Below, piece after piece: positions 15,833-23,308 of a stretch of DNA of 39,455 nucleotides (position 1 is its first letter; every line of letters begins with the position of its first letter). Source of the stretch: Pseudomonadota bacterium (GTDB lineage: Bacteria > Pseudomonadota > Gammaproteobacteria > Burkholderiales > Burkholderiaceae_C); assembly GCA_018240985.1 (NCBI GenBank), contig JAFEER010000244.1, positions 1 to 39,455 on the forward strand. The letters are read 5' to 3'. A program made the translations under genes and the position numbers. The notes under the pieces were generated by a model that saw only the letters and a list, made by a program, of their open reading frames with translations, made no database searches and was not told the DNA's origin.

Positions 15833-18252
15833 GTGGGTTGACTCTCCAAGAGGTCTCGATTGATGGTGATGGGGTCGTCGCCCTCGGTCAGCGGGCCGTC
15901 ATGCGCATCGAACGCAGCCTCGTTGACGCGTTCCAGCGCGCCGTCGAGCATGAGGTCTAGGTCCGACGCCAGGTCGAGGAGTTCCTCGCGTGTCCACTGC
16001 GGCCGAGAGAGGAGCTGATGCACGAAGGCAGTATGCGCGGCATCCAGGCCCCGCAACCCCAAGGGGGCCTCGGGGAGGTGCTCTTCAGGCTCAGGCGCCG
16101 CAACAGCGGCGGGGGCAGGAGGCTGCGCCTCCACGGGTTCTTCGGTAAAGATATTGGACAGCAGTGCCGAGACCTTGTCCGTGTCGTGCTGCAGCGCCGC
16201 GATGCGGGCGGCGTCGAGTTGAAAACCAGCAGCTGCAGGCTTGGGCGCGATCGGAGATACGGTCTGAGCGGAAGGCGTGCCCGTGGGGGCGGCGGCCACC
16301 GCATGCACGTCCCCGAAAACCTTCTGGGGATCCACGCCCAATGCCTTGTAGACCTTCTCCAGCATCTTGATTTCTGTAGGCGAGACGGTTCCGTCCGCCT
16401 GGGCCACCGTCACCATGAACTTCGCGAGGGCCTCCTTCGCAGGCGCGGCAAGAGGTTCGAGCTTCTTCTTGAGCGATGCAAGCGAAGGCGGCACGGCCAT
16501 CAGGTATCGCATGTGCGCACGCAGCCGCTGCTGGTGCGCCGCCGTCAGGTGCGTCCAGCCTTCGATGTGCTGGCGCAGGTGCTTGAATTCCTCGGCCCCA
16601 AAGTCCCCATCCGCGCTGGCCACGGCAATGGCCAGTTGCACCGTCAGTGCGGCGGATTGGTAAGGGGCGCTGTTGCGGTTCACGCTCTCACCGGGAGGCA
16701 CGGAGAACAGGACCAAGGTCTCTTCGGGTTTGGGCGTCCTCGCGCCGTTGAGCACGTCCGGTTCCATGCCGACGTGGAGGCCCTCGAAAACGCGTGCCAA
16801 GCTGGTCACCGTGGCGCGCTCCAGACGCTGCGCTGTTCCCAGGCAAGCGGCTACCTCTTGCAGCTGCAAGGTCACCATCCCGTCGGCGATACGGGCCAGA
16901 AGCGCATCGAGCTTCTGCCGAGCATCGGAGGGCCATAGGTTGAGAGGTAGCAGGAGAAGGCCTTCAAGGGCATCGGCGGCCTCGGGAGAACGCCCCAGAA
17001 AGCGGCTGTAGGCATCCAACTCGCTGGTTGTGACATCCACTACCTCCTGAAGCTTCTCTACCGGCCCGGTGAGGACTGTCACATCCGGCGTGTCGCCGAA
17101 GGTTACCTTGATTTCTCCATGCGCCACGAGGGCGGCAGACGCCGCGCGGTAGAGGAATTTCAGTTTTGTCTTGTTTCTGGGAAGCACCAACCCGCCATTG
17201 AGCAGTGCGGCGTACCTCTCGTGAAACAGCTTCTCGAATTGTTCCGCGCAGCGCGTGGCGGGGGTTCGCAGGTAGATGTTCGGGTCTCTGCGCACCCAGG
17301 CGAGTGCTAGGGGTGCGGGGACCGGAACGTTGGCCATGGCGCACTGCCCCAGCGCCAGCCGCAGGTAGAGGGGGAGCTCGTAGCTGTCTGGAAACTCGGG
17401 CAGGGGCCGCGCGTAGAGCTTGTCCGAGTAGGTATTGAGCTCCACGACGGTGAGCAAATCGGTGGCGTACCGTTGGAACGAACCGCTTTGGCTGCCGTAG
17501 GTGCTCAAAAGCCTGCGAATCTCCTGCGCGATGGCCGGACGGTCTGCTTGAGCGGCCTTTGCCTCCTCTCCCTCGCCACTACCGTCAAGAATGACGCGAC
17601 GCTCCAGGCCGTAGAAAAACAGGAACACATAGCCGATGTCCGCCGTGGGGTCCTGGCGGCCCCCCGCCGACCATTGCAGGTAGGCCCGGCGGGCTTCGGG
17701 AGTGATGTCCGAGTAGCTGGGCCAATAGTCCATGCCGTTACGGTCACTGTAGTCGCCGCGTGCCGCCACCTTCTTGGACGGGTCAATGAGCGACGGGTCA
17801 GGTCGCCCTGACGGGGTGCGTAGCGAGGTTCCCACATAGACCAGGCCCCCGGGGATGACCGTATCCGCGATGGTGATGGGCTGACCCGAAGGAAGCCAAG
17901 TGGCGGCGCCATATCCCGCGGGAGGGGTTGGGACTTTGTGGCTGCGGGGAGCAGGCGCGTCGCGGTATACGGAGACGGGCTCCTGCGTTATTGACGCTTC
18001 TCGTTCGGCCACAGCCGTCCTGCGTGGCTCTGCCACGGGTGAAGCCTGGGAGAAAGCCCCAGAGGGAAGGGGCGTTGAACTCCAGGGCTTCTCCTTTTTG
18101 CTCTTGTTTTGACTGAAGATGTACACGGCAGCACCTATCGCGGCCACTATTGCCAAAGTAATCCAGACCGCTTTAGGAATCGAGGCCAGCAAGGCAACGG
18201 CTCCTATCAGCAATACGAGGCCGACGCCCCCTCCCCCTGATTTCTTCGCCAT
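15829..18252 (-). CDS. Membrane-anchored TerB-N/TerB/TerB-C domain protein
   Basis: 807-aa protein. Two N-terminal transmembrane helices (about residues 9-25 and 28-47) are followed by a low-complexity linker. A TerB-N-type domain covers roughly 120-330 (GGLVYVGTSL, YWPSYSDITPEARRAYLQW, IGYVFLFFYGLERRVI). A TerB-like helical domain lies near 530-635, with two acidic metal-binding-type motifs SADGDFGAEEF and QADGTVSPTEIKMLEKVY. A TerB-C end (REELLDLASDLDLMLDGAL, EGDDPITINRDLL) closes the protein. TerB domains are linked to membrane-associated stress and defence complexes; here the anchor would place the ATPase and helicase at the membrane. First gene of the three-gene unit, translationally coupled to the ATPase. 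It is not evidence of tellurite resistance, because no other ter genes are present. Confidence 0.85.
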   Translation of the reverse strand: MAKKSGGGGVGLVLLIGAVALLASIPKAVWITLAIVAAIGAAVYIFSQNKSKKEKPWSSTPLPSGAFSQASPVAEPRRTAVAEREASITQEPVSVYRDAPAPRSHKVPTPPAGYGAATWLPSGQPITIADTVIPGGLVYVGTSLRTPSGRPDPSLIDPSKKVAARGDYSDRNGMDYWPSYSDITPEARRAYLQWSAGGRQDPTADIGYVFLFFYGLERRVILDGSGEGEEAKAAQADRPAIAQEIRRLLSTYGSQSGSFQRYATDLLTVVELNTYSDKLYARPLPEFPDSYELPLYLRLALGQCAMANVPVPAPLALAWVRRDPNIYLRTPATRCAEQFEKLFHERYAALLNGGLVLPRNKTKLKFLYRAASAALVAHGEIKVTFGDTPDVTVLTGPVEKLQEVVDVTTSELDAYSRFLGRSPEAADALEGLLLLPLNLWPSDARQKLDALLARIADGMVTLQLQEVAACLGTAQRLERATVTSLARVFEGLHVGMEPDVLNGARTPKPEETLVLFSVPPGESVNRNSAPYQSAALTVQLAIAVASADGDFGAEEFKHLRQHIEGWTHLTAAHQQRLRAHMRYLMAVPPSLASLKKKLEPLAAPAKEALAKFMVTVAQADGTVSPTEIKMLEKVYKALGVDPQKVFGDVHAVAAAPTGTPSAQTVSPIAPKPAAAGFQLDAARIAALQHDTDKVSALLSNIFTEEPVEAQPPAPAAVAAPEPEEHLPEAPLGLRGLDAAHTAFVHQLLSRPQWTREELLDLASDLDLMLDGALERVNEAAFDAHDGPLTEGDDPITINRDLLESQPT

Positions 18253-18416
18253 TAGTCCATCCTTTTGGTTCGTGGCTTCTCGCCCGCATGACGCGGGAAC
18301 AACGCGACCGGTTCTGACGCAGGTGGGATGTTACCAATCGCATCAAGAAGACACGTCCGTGTAATCGCCATCCCCGATGTATAGCGCAGGCATCATGCCC
18401 GCAGAGGGGCATATGC
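18253..18416. promoter_or_regulatory. Upstream region of the TerB-ATPase-helicase unit, with a small dyad
   Basis: The 164 bp before the TerB-protein start is the only non-coding space that could hold the module's promoter. I found no convincing -35/-10 pair on the - strand. A small dyad ACACG-TC-CGTGT at 18351-18362 lies about 100 bp upstream of the start and could be an operator; with five-base arms it may also be chance. The right island junction must lie in or just beyond this stretch. Confidence 0.3.
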
Positions 18417-18604
18417 TTACGGCAAGACGTTAACGGGGGTGGTTTTGTCGGCCGTCGTGCCATCGCCGAGCTGGCCGTAGGTGTTACGGCCCCAGCACTT
18501 TGTGCCACCAGCCGCGGTCATCGCGCAGACGTGGGTGCCGTCACCCCCCCCCCCGTCGAGAGACTCACGACCTCTGCCTTGAGCCCAGTAACATCTACCG
18601 GAGA
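18417..18604 (-). pseudogene. RCC1-repeat protein fragment, frameshifted at an 11-base G tract
   Basis: On the - strand the sequence reads [20 protein letters not shown] in one frame and then [19 protein letters not shown] and [20 protein letters not shown] in another, ending at a TAA. Both pieces are consecutive halves of one RCC1 / alpha-tubulin-suppressor type repeat (VDVTGL...HVCAM...[16 protein letters not shown]). The frame break falls in a run of 11 G (18544-18554 as C on the + strand); 9 or 12 G would join the halves. The upstream part of the gene is missing, as the sequence passes into a ferric-reductase fragment near 18600. It is a remnant with no start. Confidence 0.65.
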
Positions 18605-18770
18605 ACGTCTGCGCACCACGGTGCCCGATTGGTTGCAGGCCGATGCCTGGTTCTGCGGCCCCGCCGCCTTTGGCGATGCGCTGGGCGAACACCTGGTAGC
18701 GTATGGCCTGGCGCCCGGCAACTTCCACAGCGAGCTGTCCAAGATGCGTTGGATGCTATATTGTTTATAG
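18597..18770 (+). pseudogene. C-terminal fragment of a ferric-reductase-like oxidoreductase
   Basis: About 50 codons read [20 protein letters not shown], then [17 protein letters not shown] and FHSELSKMR. This matches the end of the NAD(P)-binding domain of ferric-reductase-like / ferredoxin-NADP reductase proteins, where WFCGPxxF and a closing FHxELFxMR are typical. The frame then continues for seven extra codons into an interspersed repeat and stops. The transmembrane and FAD domains are absent and the upstream sequence is the unrelated RCC1 remnant on the other strand. Hence it is a broken gene end and not expressed as a working enzyme. Confidence 0.65.
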
Positions 18771-18812
18771 CCATAAGCAACTATCCATAAAGCATTAGAT
18801 CCATTTTTAAGC
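18754..18812 (+). repeat. AT-rich copy of the interspersed repeat
   Basis: TGCTATATTGTTTATAGCCA followed by TAAGCAACTATCCATAAAGC and ATTAGATCCATTTTTAAGC lines up with the repeat family described at 26588-26649 and 19959-20014, with many G/C to A/T changes. It separates the ferric-reductase remnant from the hemerythrin gene and supplies the last codons and stop of that remnant. Confidence 0.45.
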
Positions 18813-18818
18813 ATAAAA

Positions 18819-19325
18819 CTATCCACCCGCCTGCCCGGCCACGGGTTCATCGCAGCCCATGGCGCTGGCGCCGCCCCAGCCCTGCAGGGGCTCCTGCGGC
18901 AGCGCCTCGGGGTGGGCGATGTGGCCGCTGGCCGGGTCGAAGCCGACCTGGCGCAGGTGGTAGGCCAGGCCCGCGTCCATGGCGTCGATGTGATGCGGCA
19001 GCCACACGGCCAGCTCATTCGCCATCAGGCGCAGCTCGCCCAGGCGCCCCTGGCGCGCGCGCTCGGTGCCGCCCTGCATGATCTGCAGCACCTGCTGGTG
19101 TTGCGTGCTGTGGCAGTTGCCGGCGGCAAAGCGCGTGGCCTGCATCCAGGCGTCTTCCTGGGCGAAATGGGCCTCGGTGTGCGCCAGCAACTGCTCCCAG
19201 GCGGCCATGATGTGCTCGTCACTGGCGCCCTGCACGGCGCGCACCAGCGCCACCGATTCCTGGTGCGTGGCGTCCATCTGCGGCATGTCGATGCCCATGC
19301 CCTCAGACCATTGCATTTCGGCCAT
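18819..19325 (-). CDS. Bacteriohemerythrin
   Basis: 168-aa hemerythrin-domain protein. All seven di-iron ligands are visible: H21 (DATHQES), H53 and E57 (HFAQED), H72 and H76 (CHSTQH), H112 and D117 (HIDAMD). The domain occupies residues 1-125; a Gly/Pro/Ala-rich tail of about 40 residues with one Cys follows, and no signalling domain is attached. Such proteins bind oxygen reversibly or sense oxygen and NO in the cytoplasm. AGGAAA lies six bases before the ATG. It starts only 18 bp after the auxiliary lipoprotein of the lipid transporter, so it is probably the last gene of that operon, an unexpected partner. Confidence 0.9.
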   Translation of the reverse strand: MAEMQWSEGMGIDMPQMDATHQESVALVRAVQGASDEHIMAAWEQLLAHTEAHFAQEDAWMQATRFAAGNCHSTQHQQVLQIMQGGTERARQGRLGELRLMANELAVWLPHHIDAMDAGLAYHLRQVGFDPASGHIAHPEALPQEPLQGWGGASAMGCDEPVAGQAGG

Positions 19326-19343
19326 GGTGCATTTCCTTTCTTG

Positions 19344-20015
19344 TCAACGCCCTTGCTGGCGCAGCCAGTCGGCCAGCTCGTCGGCCACCTGCGCCGCGGC
19401 CAGGGCCAGCGCCTTGGCACCGCCGGCGGCATCGGGCGTGGCGGCGGGGCGCCGGGCCGTGAACAGCTGCTGCGCCACCACGGTCTCGCCGGTCATGCCG
19501 GCATCGGCCAGCACGACACGCAGGCGCAGCACGCCGCTGCTGGCGTTGGCAGCATCGAAGACCTGGCTGAACTCCTCCAGCTGCACGCGCAGCACGCCGG
19601 GCAGGCGCCCGTCCTTGGGTTTTTGCAAGGCGGCCTGGTTGGGCGAGAACACGATGCGCTCGCGCGCCAGGCGCTCGCGCAGTGCCTGCTGCACCAGGGC
19701 CGCCGGCGGCTGGCTCCAGCGCGCCAGGCTGTAGGGGCGCAGCTCTTGCGCGTTGGCGTAGGCCAGGCGGTACTGCAGGGCCTGGCGGCCATCATGGATG
19801 TCGGGCGCATCCACCAGCACCAATGGCGGCAGGGCCATACCTTGAGGTGCGGGCGCCGCCGGCACGGCGCCAGGGCCGAAGTCGTACACGGTGGCGCGCT
19901 GGGGTGGCTCGGGCAGGGCGGAGCAGCCCGCAAGCAGCGCCAGAAATATCGAGCCATACAAGGCTTTTGCGCCCGTCTGGCAAGCGCGAGCAGCTATTTT
20001 TTTGATAGTTTTCAT
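19344..20015 (-). CDS. ABC-type transport auxiliary lipoprotein (PqiC-like) of the MCE transporter
   Basis: 223-aa lipoprotein with signal MKTIKKIAARACQTG and lipobox LLAGC, then a PqiC/YmbA-like domain: YDFGP, PPLVLVDAPDIHDGRQALQY, LARWSQPPAALVQQALRERL and VLRVQLEEFSQVFD. Such proteins assist MCE transporters at the inner face of the outer membrane, probably in lipid passage across the periplasm. The start at 20015 is chosen because AGAGG lies six bases upstream; ATG 20036 would overlap the MCE stop but lacks a ribosome site. The first ~17 codons coincide with an interspersed repeat copy (19959-20014), so the signal peptide is repeat-derived. Fourth gene of the operon. Confidence 0.85.
   Translation of the reverse strand: MKTIKKIAARACQTGAKALYGSIFLALLAGCSALPEPPQRATVYDFGPGAVPAAPAPQGMALPPLVLVDAPDIHDGRQALQYRLAYANAQELRPYSLARWSQPPAALVQQALRERLARERIVFSPNQAALQKPKDGRLPGVLRVQLEEFSQVFDAANASSGVLRLRVVLADAGMTGETVVAQQLFTARRPAATPDAAGGAKALALAAAQVADELADWLRQQGR
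19959..20014 (-). repeat. Interspersed repeat copy inside the lipoprotein signal-peptide codons
   Basis: Read on the - strand the copy is AAAACTATCAAAAAAATAGC followed by TGCTCGCGCTTGCCAGACGG and GCGCAAAAGCCTTG. This is a close match to the family core (ATAGCTGCTNGCGCTT ... GCGC) and is the least decayed copy in the window. It encodes KTIKKIAARACQTGAKAL of the auxiliary lipoprotein. Confidence 0.7.
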
Positions 20016-20035
20016 GGCCATCCTCTGCTGTTCCA

Positions 20036-21013
20036 TCAGGGTTGCGCCGCCGGTGCCGCAAAACCGGGCTCGCCCGGCCCGGCCGCGCCACGGCCGGGGC
20101 CGTAGATGAGCGCCTGCGGGTTGTCGCTGATGCCGCTGGCGGTGCGGCCCAGGCGGCGCGCCGCCTGCGCGGCCTCGTCGGCGGCGATGTTCACGCGCGG
20201 CAGGGTGACTCGGCCAAAGCGATCCACGGCCACGGCCAGCGACTGGGTGCTGGTGCGGATATCGGTCAGCAGCCCGTCATCGGCCTGCAGCGCACGCAAG
20301 ACGCCGCGCACCTCGTCGGCCGCGCCGGCGGTGCTGGCGCCGGCCTGGCGCAGCGCCCGCAGGCTCTGCTGCGCGTCCTGCGTCAGGGCGGGCAGGCCGG
20401 CCAGGGCCGGATCGAGGCGGGTAGCGACGGTGTTGTCCAGACGCTGCACCAGCCGGTTCATGCTGGTTGCGGCCGCGCCCAGCTGCCGCAGTGCGGTGCC
20501 GAAGCTCTGCTGGTTCTCGTCCCCCAGCAAGCTGCCCAGGCGTGCCATGACGTCCTGCACCTGGCCCATGATGGCCGGCCCCTGCTCGGCGATCTGGCTG
20601 AGGGGCGAGCTTTGCAGCGGCAGCCGCGGCAGGCCGTCCGGGCCGCGCGGCAGCGGGGGCAGCGCCGTGCCGGCATCGTCGAGCTGCACATGGGCCAGCC
20701 CGGTCACGCCCTGGTAGCCCAGGGTGGCAAAGGTGGTGGGGCTGATGGGGGCGTCGGTGTTCACGGCGATGCGGATCAGCACGTTGCCCGAGGCCTGCGG
20801 GTCGAAGCCGATGGATCTGACCTTGCCCACGGCCACGCCCTTGTAGCGCACCGCCGCCTGGGGCTGCAGGCCGCTCACGCTTTCCTTGCTCGACAGCTCG
20901 TAGAGCCGATAGTCGGTCTGGTCGCGCGTGAGCCACATGGCCAGGCCCGCCAGCAGCGCCGCCACGATGATCACGAACAGGCCCGCGGCCAGGGCATGGG
21001 ACTTGTTTTCCAT
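20036..21013 (-). CDS. MlaD/MCE-family lipid-binding protein
   Basis: 325-aa MCE protein with one N-terminal transmembrane helix (about residues 9-29, LAAGLFVIIVAALLAGLAMWL in part) and one MCE domain at about 40-120: YRLYELSSKESVSGLQPQAA, VRYKGVAVGKVRSIGF and GYQGVTGLAHVQL. The rest is a long helical region that in this family builds a tube or needle in the periplasm. It is the substrate-binding subunit that moves phospholipid or another hydrophobic compound between membranes. Its ATG overlaps the ATPase stop by one base (TGATG-type junction), and its own stop sits immediately before the lipoprotein. Similar to Mla/Pqi components, but the single-MCE, lipoprotein-partnered layout does not contain mlaC, so I give no mla symbol. 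Confidence 0.9.
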   Translation of the reverse strand: MENKSHALAAGLFVIIVAALLAGLAMWLTRDQTDYRLYELSSKESVSGLQPQAAVRYKGVAVGKVRSIGFDPQASGNVLIRIAVNTDAPISPTTFATLGYQGVTGLAHVQLDDAGTALPPLPRGPDGLPRLPLQSSPLSQIAEQGPAIMGQVQDVMARLGSLLGDENQQSFGTALRQLGAAATSMNRLVQRLDNTVATRLDPALAGLPALTQDAQQSLRALRQAGASTAGAADEVRGVLRALQADDGLLTDIRTSTQSLAVAVDRFGRVTLPRVNIAADEAAQAARRLGRTASGISDNPQALIYGPGRGAAGPGEPGFAAPAAQP

Positions 21014-21813
21014 CAGGCCTCCTTGAGCGGGGCGGCGGCGCCCGGCGGCGGCGCCATGGCGCGTTGGCCGCGCCCCCCGGAAAAATAATGTTGGATGAAG
21101 GGGTGGTCGAACTGCGCCACCTGCTGCGGCGTGCCGGTGGTGATGACGCGCCGATCCGCCAGCACCGCCACGCGCGTGGACAGGGCAAACAGCGTATCCA
21201 GGTCATGCGTGACCATGATCACCGTGAGGCCCAGGGCCGCGTGCAGCTCGCGCAGCAGGTCGCAGAATTCGTCCGCGCTGTTCGGATCCAGCCCTGCCGT
21301 GGGTTCGTCCAGCAGCAGCAGCGGCGGATCCATGATGAGCGCACGCGCCAGGGCCGCGCGCTTGACCATGCCGCCCGACAGGTTGGCCGGCATGCGCGTG
21401 GCGTGCTCGGGCTTCAGGCCCGCCAGCTGCAGCTTGACCATGGCGGCGTCATCGACGAGCGCTGGCGGCAGCGTGCCCAGCTCGCGCAGCGCGAAGGCAA
21501 TGTTGTCCAGCACGTTGAAGGCCGAGTACAGCGCGCCCTGCTGAAACAGCATGCCGACGCGGGCGCTGGCGCCCTCGCCCATCATCTCGGCCGCGGGCCG
21601 GCCCAGCACCGTCACGCTGCCGCGCGTCGGTTGCGTCAGGCCCAGGATATGGCGCAGGAGCACCGTCTTGCCCGTGCCCGAGCCGCCGACGAGCGACAAA
21701 ATCTCCCCGCGCTTCACGCTCAGCTGCAGGTTCTCGTGCACGGTGAAGGCGGCGTCGCCCTGGCCAAACACGGTGGCCAGGTCGCGGATCTCAACCACGT
21801 TGTCGGTATCCAT
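21013..21813 (-). CDS. MCE-type ABC transporter ATP-binding protein (MlaF-like)
   Basis: 266-aa ABC ATPase. Walker A is GGSGTGKT at residues 43-50, the signature is LSGGMVKRAALARAL, Walker B is LLLLDEPTAGLDP and the switch His is in VTHDLDT. The methionine and lysine in LSGGMVKR are typical of MlaF/Ttg2A-type ATPases that energise lipid transport. It lies three bases after the permease stop and overlaps the MCE gene. It acts on the cytoplasmic face as a dimer with two permease subunits. The C-terminal ~20 residues (GRGQRAMAPPPGAAAPLKEA) are an unstructured extension. Confidence 0.93.
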   Translation of the reverse strand: MDTDNVVEIRDLATVFGQGDAAFTVHENLQLSVKRGEILSLVGGSGTGKTVLLRHILGLTQPTRGSVTVLGRPAAEMMGEGASARVGMLFQQGALYSAFNVLDNIAFALRELGTLPPALVDDAAMVKLQLAGLKPEHATRMPANLSGGMVKRAALARALIMDPPLLLLDEPTAGLDPNSADEFCDLLRELHAALGLTVIMVTHDLDTLFALSTRVAVLADRRVITTGTPQQVAQFDHPFIQHYFSGGRGQRAMAPPPGAAAPLKEA

Positions 21814-21816
21814 GGC

Positions 21817-22935
21817 TCAGAACCCCACGCTGCGGAAGGCCACGGCGAACACAGCGTCCACGATGATGACCATGGTGATGGCGCTGACCACCGAGGCCGT
21901 CGTGCCCTCGCCCAGGCTCTGCGTGTTGGGCTTGACGCGCAGGCCCCAATGGCAGCCGATGAGCGCAATGAACACGCCGAACACCACCGATTTGCCCATG
22001 GCCAGCCACAGGTTGGAGACCCTGACCGCGGCCGGCAGCATCTGCACGAAATAGGCCGATGACACGCCCATGGTCAAGTCGGCCGCCAGCATGCCGCCGG
22101 CCAGCGCCGCCAGCGTGGTCCACAGCGCGATCAGCGGCATCGCCAGGCCGAGCGCGATGGCACGCGGCATCACCAGGCGAAAACCGTGCGGGATGCCCAT
22201 GACGCGCATGGCGTCGAGCTCCTCGGTCACGCGCATCACGCCGATCTGCGCCGTGATGGCCGAGCCCGAGCGCCCCGCCACCAGGATGGCGCCGAGCATG
22301 GGCCCGAGCTCGCGGATCAGCGAGATGCCGAGGATGTTGACGATGAAGGCCTCGGCGCCGAACTGGCGCAGCTGCAGGCTCATCAGATAGGCCAGCACCA
22401 CGCCAATCAGAAAACCCACCAGGGCCGTGATGGGCAGGGCGCGCGCGCCCATCTGGTAGAGGTGGCCGGAGATGTCGCGCCAGGGCGCGCGCAGCGGGTT
22501 GCGCGCCAGGCGCAGCAAGTCGAGCACCAGTTGGCCTATGAGCAGCACCAGGCGGCGCCCATGGTCGAGCCCATGCAGCACCAACTCGCCCAGGTGATCC
22601 ACCTGATCGGACAGGCGCCATGGGGCCGGGGCAGCGGCGGGGACGGAAAACTGCGCCACACGCTCGAGCATCTCGCGCTGGGCCGCGCTGAGCTCGACCT
22701 GCGCCGGCCAGGCCTGGCCCCAGTGGTTCCAGAGGATTTGCGCCCCCACATGGTCGAGCTTCCCCACGCCCTGCAGGCTCCAGGCATGGCCACTGGCGCA
22801 GGCCTTGAGCTGCCCGGACAGCAAGCGCCAGGCGCTGCGCTCGGCAAACGCGGCCGCCACCCAGTCGCCCTGCAGCAGCGCGCGGGGCTCTACCTGGCCG
22901 TCTTGCGTGACCGAGGGCGGGGTGAGAGTGGACAT
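21817..22935 (-). CDS. MlaE-family ABC permease with N-terminal STAS domain
   Basis: 372-aa protein. Residues 1-100 form a STAS-like domain (RLLSGQLKAC, WSLQGVGKLDHVGAQILWNH), comparable to MlaB fused to the permease. Residues ~120-372 are the MlaE/YrbE permease, with the conserved segments MGARALPITALVGFLIGVVL, ELGPMLGAILVAGRSGSAIT and EELDAMRVMGI. With the ATPase and MCE protein encoded downstream it forms the inner-membrane lipid transporter; fusion makes a separate MlaB gene unnecessary. First gene of the operon. The ATG shown has no clear ribosome site upstream, but the STAS domain begins close after it. Direction of lipid movement cannot be deduced. Confidence 0.92.
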   Translation of the reverse strand: MSTLTPPSVTQDGQVEPRALLQGDWVAAAFAERSAWRLLSGQLKACASGHAWSLQGVGKLDHVGAQILWNHWGQAWPAQVELSAAQREMLERVAQFSVPAAAPAPWRLSDQVDHLGELVLHGLDHGRRLVLLIGQLVLDLLRLARNPLRAPWRDISGHLYQMGARALPITALVGFLIGVVLAYLMSLQLRQFGAEAFIVNILGISLIRELGPMLGAILVAGRSGSAITAQIGVMRVTEELDAMRVMGIPHGFRLVMPRAIALGLAMPLIALWTTLAALAGGMLAADLTMGVSSAYFVQMLPAAVRVSNLWLAMGKSVVFGVFIALIGCHWGLRVKPNTQSLGEGTTASVVSAITMVIIVDAVFAVAFRSVGF

Positions 22936-23036
22936 GTGGTGTTGGCTGTCAAAAAGTGCGACAAGTGCGGCACATCATTTCACACAATGCGCACGGTCAT
23001 GGTCACCAATGTGAAAAATGCATCAAGACAGCTTGA

Positions 23037-23048
23037 CTATGTACATAG
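23037..23048. promoter_or_regulatory. Perfect palindrome CTATGTACATAG, candidate operator
   Basis: The twelve bases read the same on both strands. The site is about 100 bp upstream of the permease start, between the operon and the palindromic repeat element, a place where a dimeric regulator could act. No family-specific operator is recognised. Confidence 0.35.
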
Positions 23049-23057
23049 CGCAGAGGC

Positions 23058-23219
23058 CCCTCACCCCTCCCGGGGGCTGCAGCGAGACGCTGCGCTCTTC
23101 AGGCTGTCCAGTTGCACACGGGTGCAACTGGAGCCGCAGCCTTCAGCCCCAAAGGGGCGAGGGCGATCGGTTGCGCCGGTATTTCCCCCTCTCCCACTGG
23201 GAGAGGGTGGGGGTGAGGG
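23058..23219. repeat. Composite palindromic intergenic element
   Basis: The element is bounded by a 10-bp inverted repeat (CCCTCACCCC at 23058-23067 and GGGGTGAGGG at 23210-23219). Inside are a perfect 10-bp hairpin CCAGTTGCAC-acgg-GTGCAACTGG (23108-23131) and a tight palindrome CTCTCCCA-c-TGGGAGAG (from 23189). Sequences of the CCCTCTCCC...GGGAGAGGG and GGGTGAGGG kind are common dispersed intergenic repeats in Beta- and Gammaproteobacteria. It lies downstream of the LysR gene and could end its transcript. Confidence 0.6.
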
Positions 23220-23308
23220 CCCACGGCTTGATCTGAGATATGTTGCTCATCAAGCAAGACAGGCCTGCAACCCATGACAACCAATAGTTGGCAGCTACAA
23301 CTCTCGAT

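Larger units (their letters stand above)
22936..23308. other. 373-bp intergenic region upstream of the lipid transporter operon
   Basis: The region lies between the start of the permease gene and the end of the LysR gene, both on the - strand. It contains a perfect 12-bp palindrome (23037-23048) near the expected promoter of the lipid transporter operon and a 162-bp composite palindromic element (23058-23219), each listed separately. No gene is seen in it, and no clear -35/-10 pair on the - strand. Confidence 0.5.

Noticed and set aside
15829-18252. Tellurite resistance locus
   Set aside because: Only a TerB-domain protein is present; terC, terD/E, terZ and the rest are absent and the partners are an ATPase and a helicase.
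12306-18252. Complete BREX system
   Set aside because: There is no PglX methylase, PglZ, BrxA/B or BrxL gene in the window; only a BrxD-like and a BrxHI-like protein are seen.
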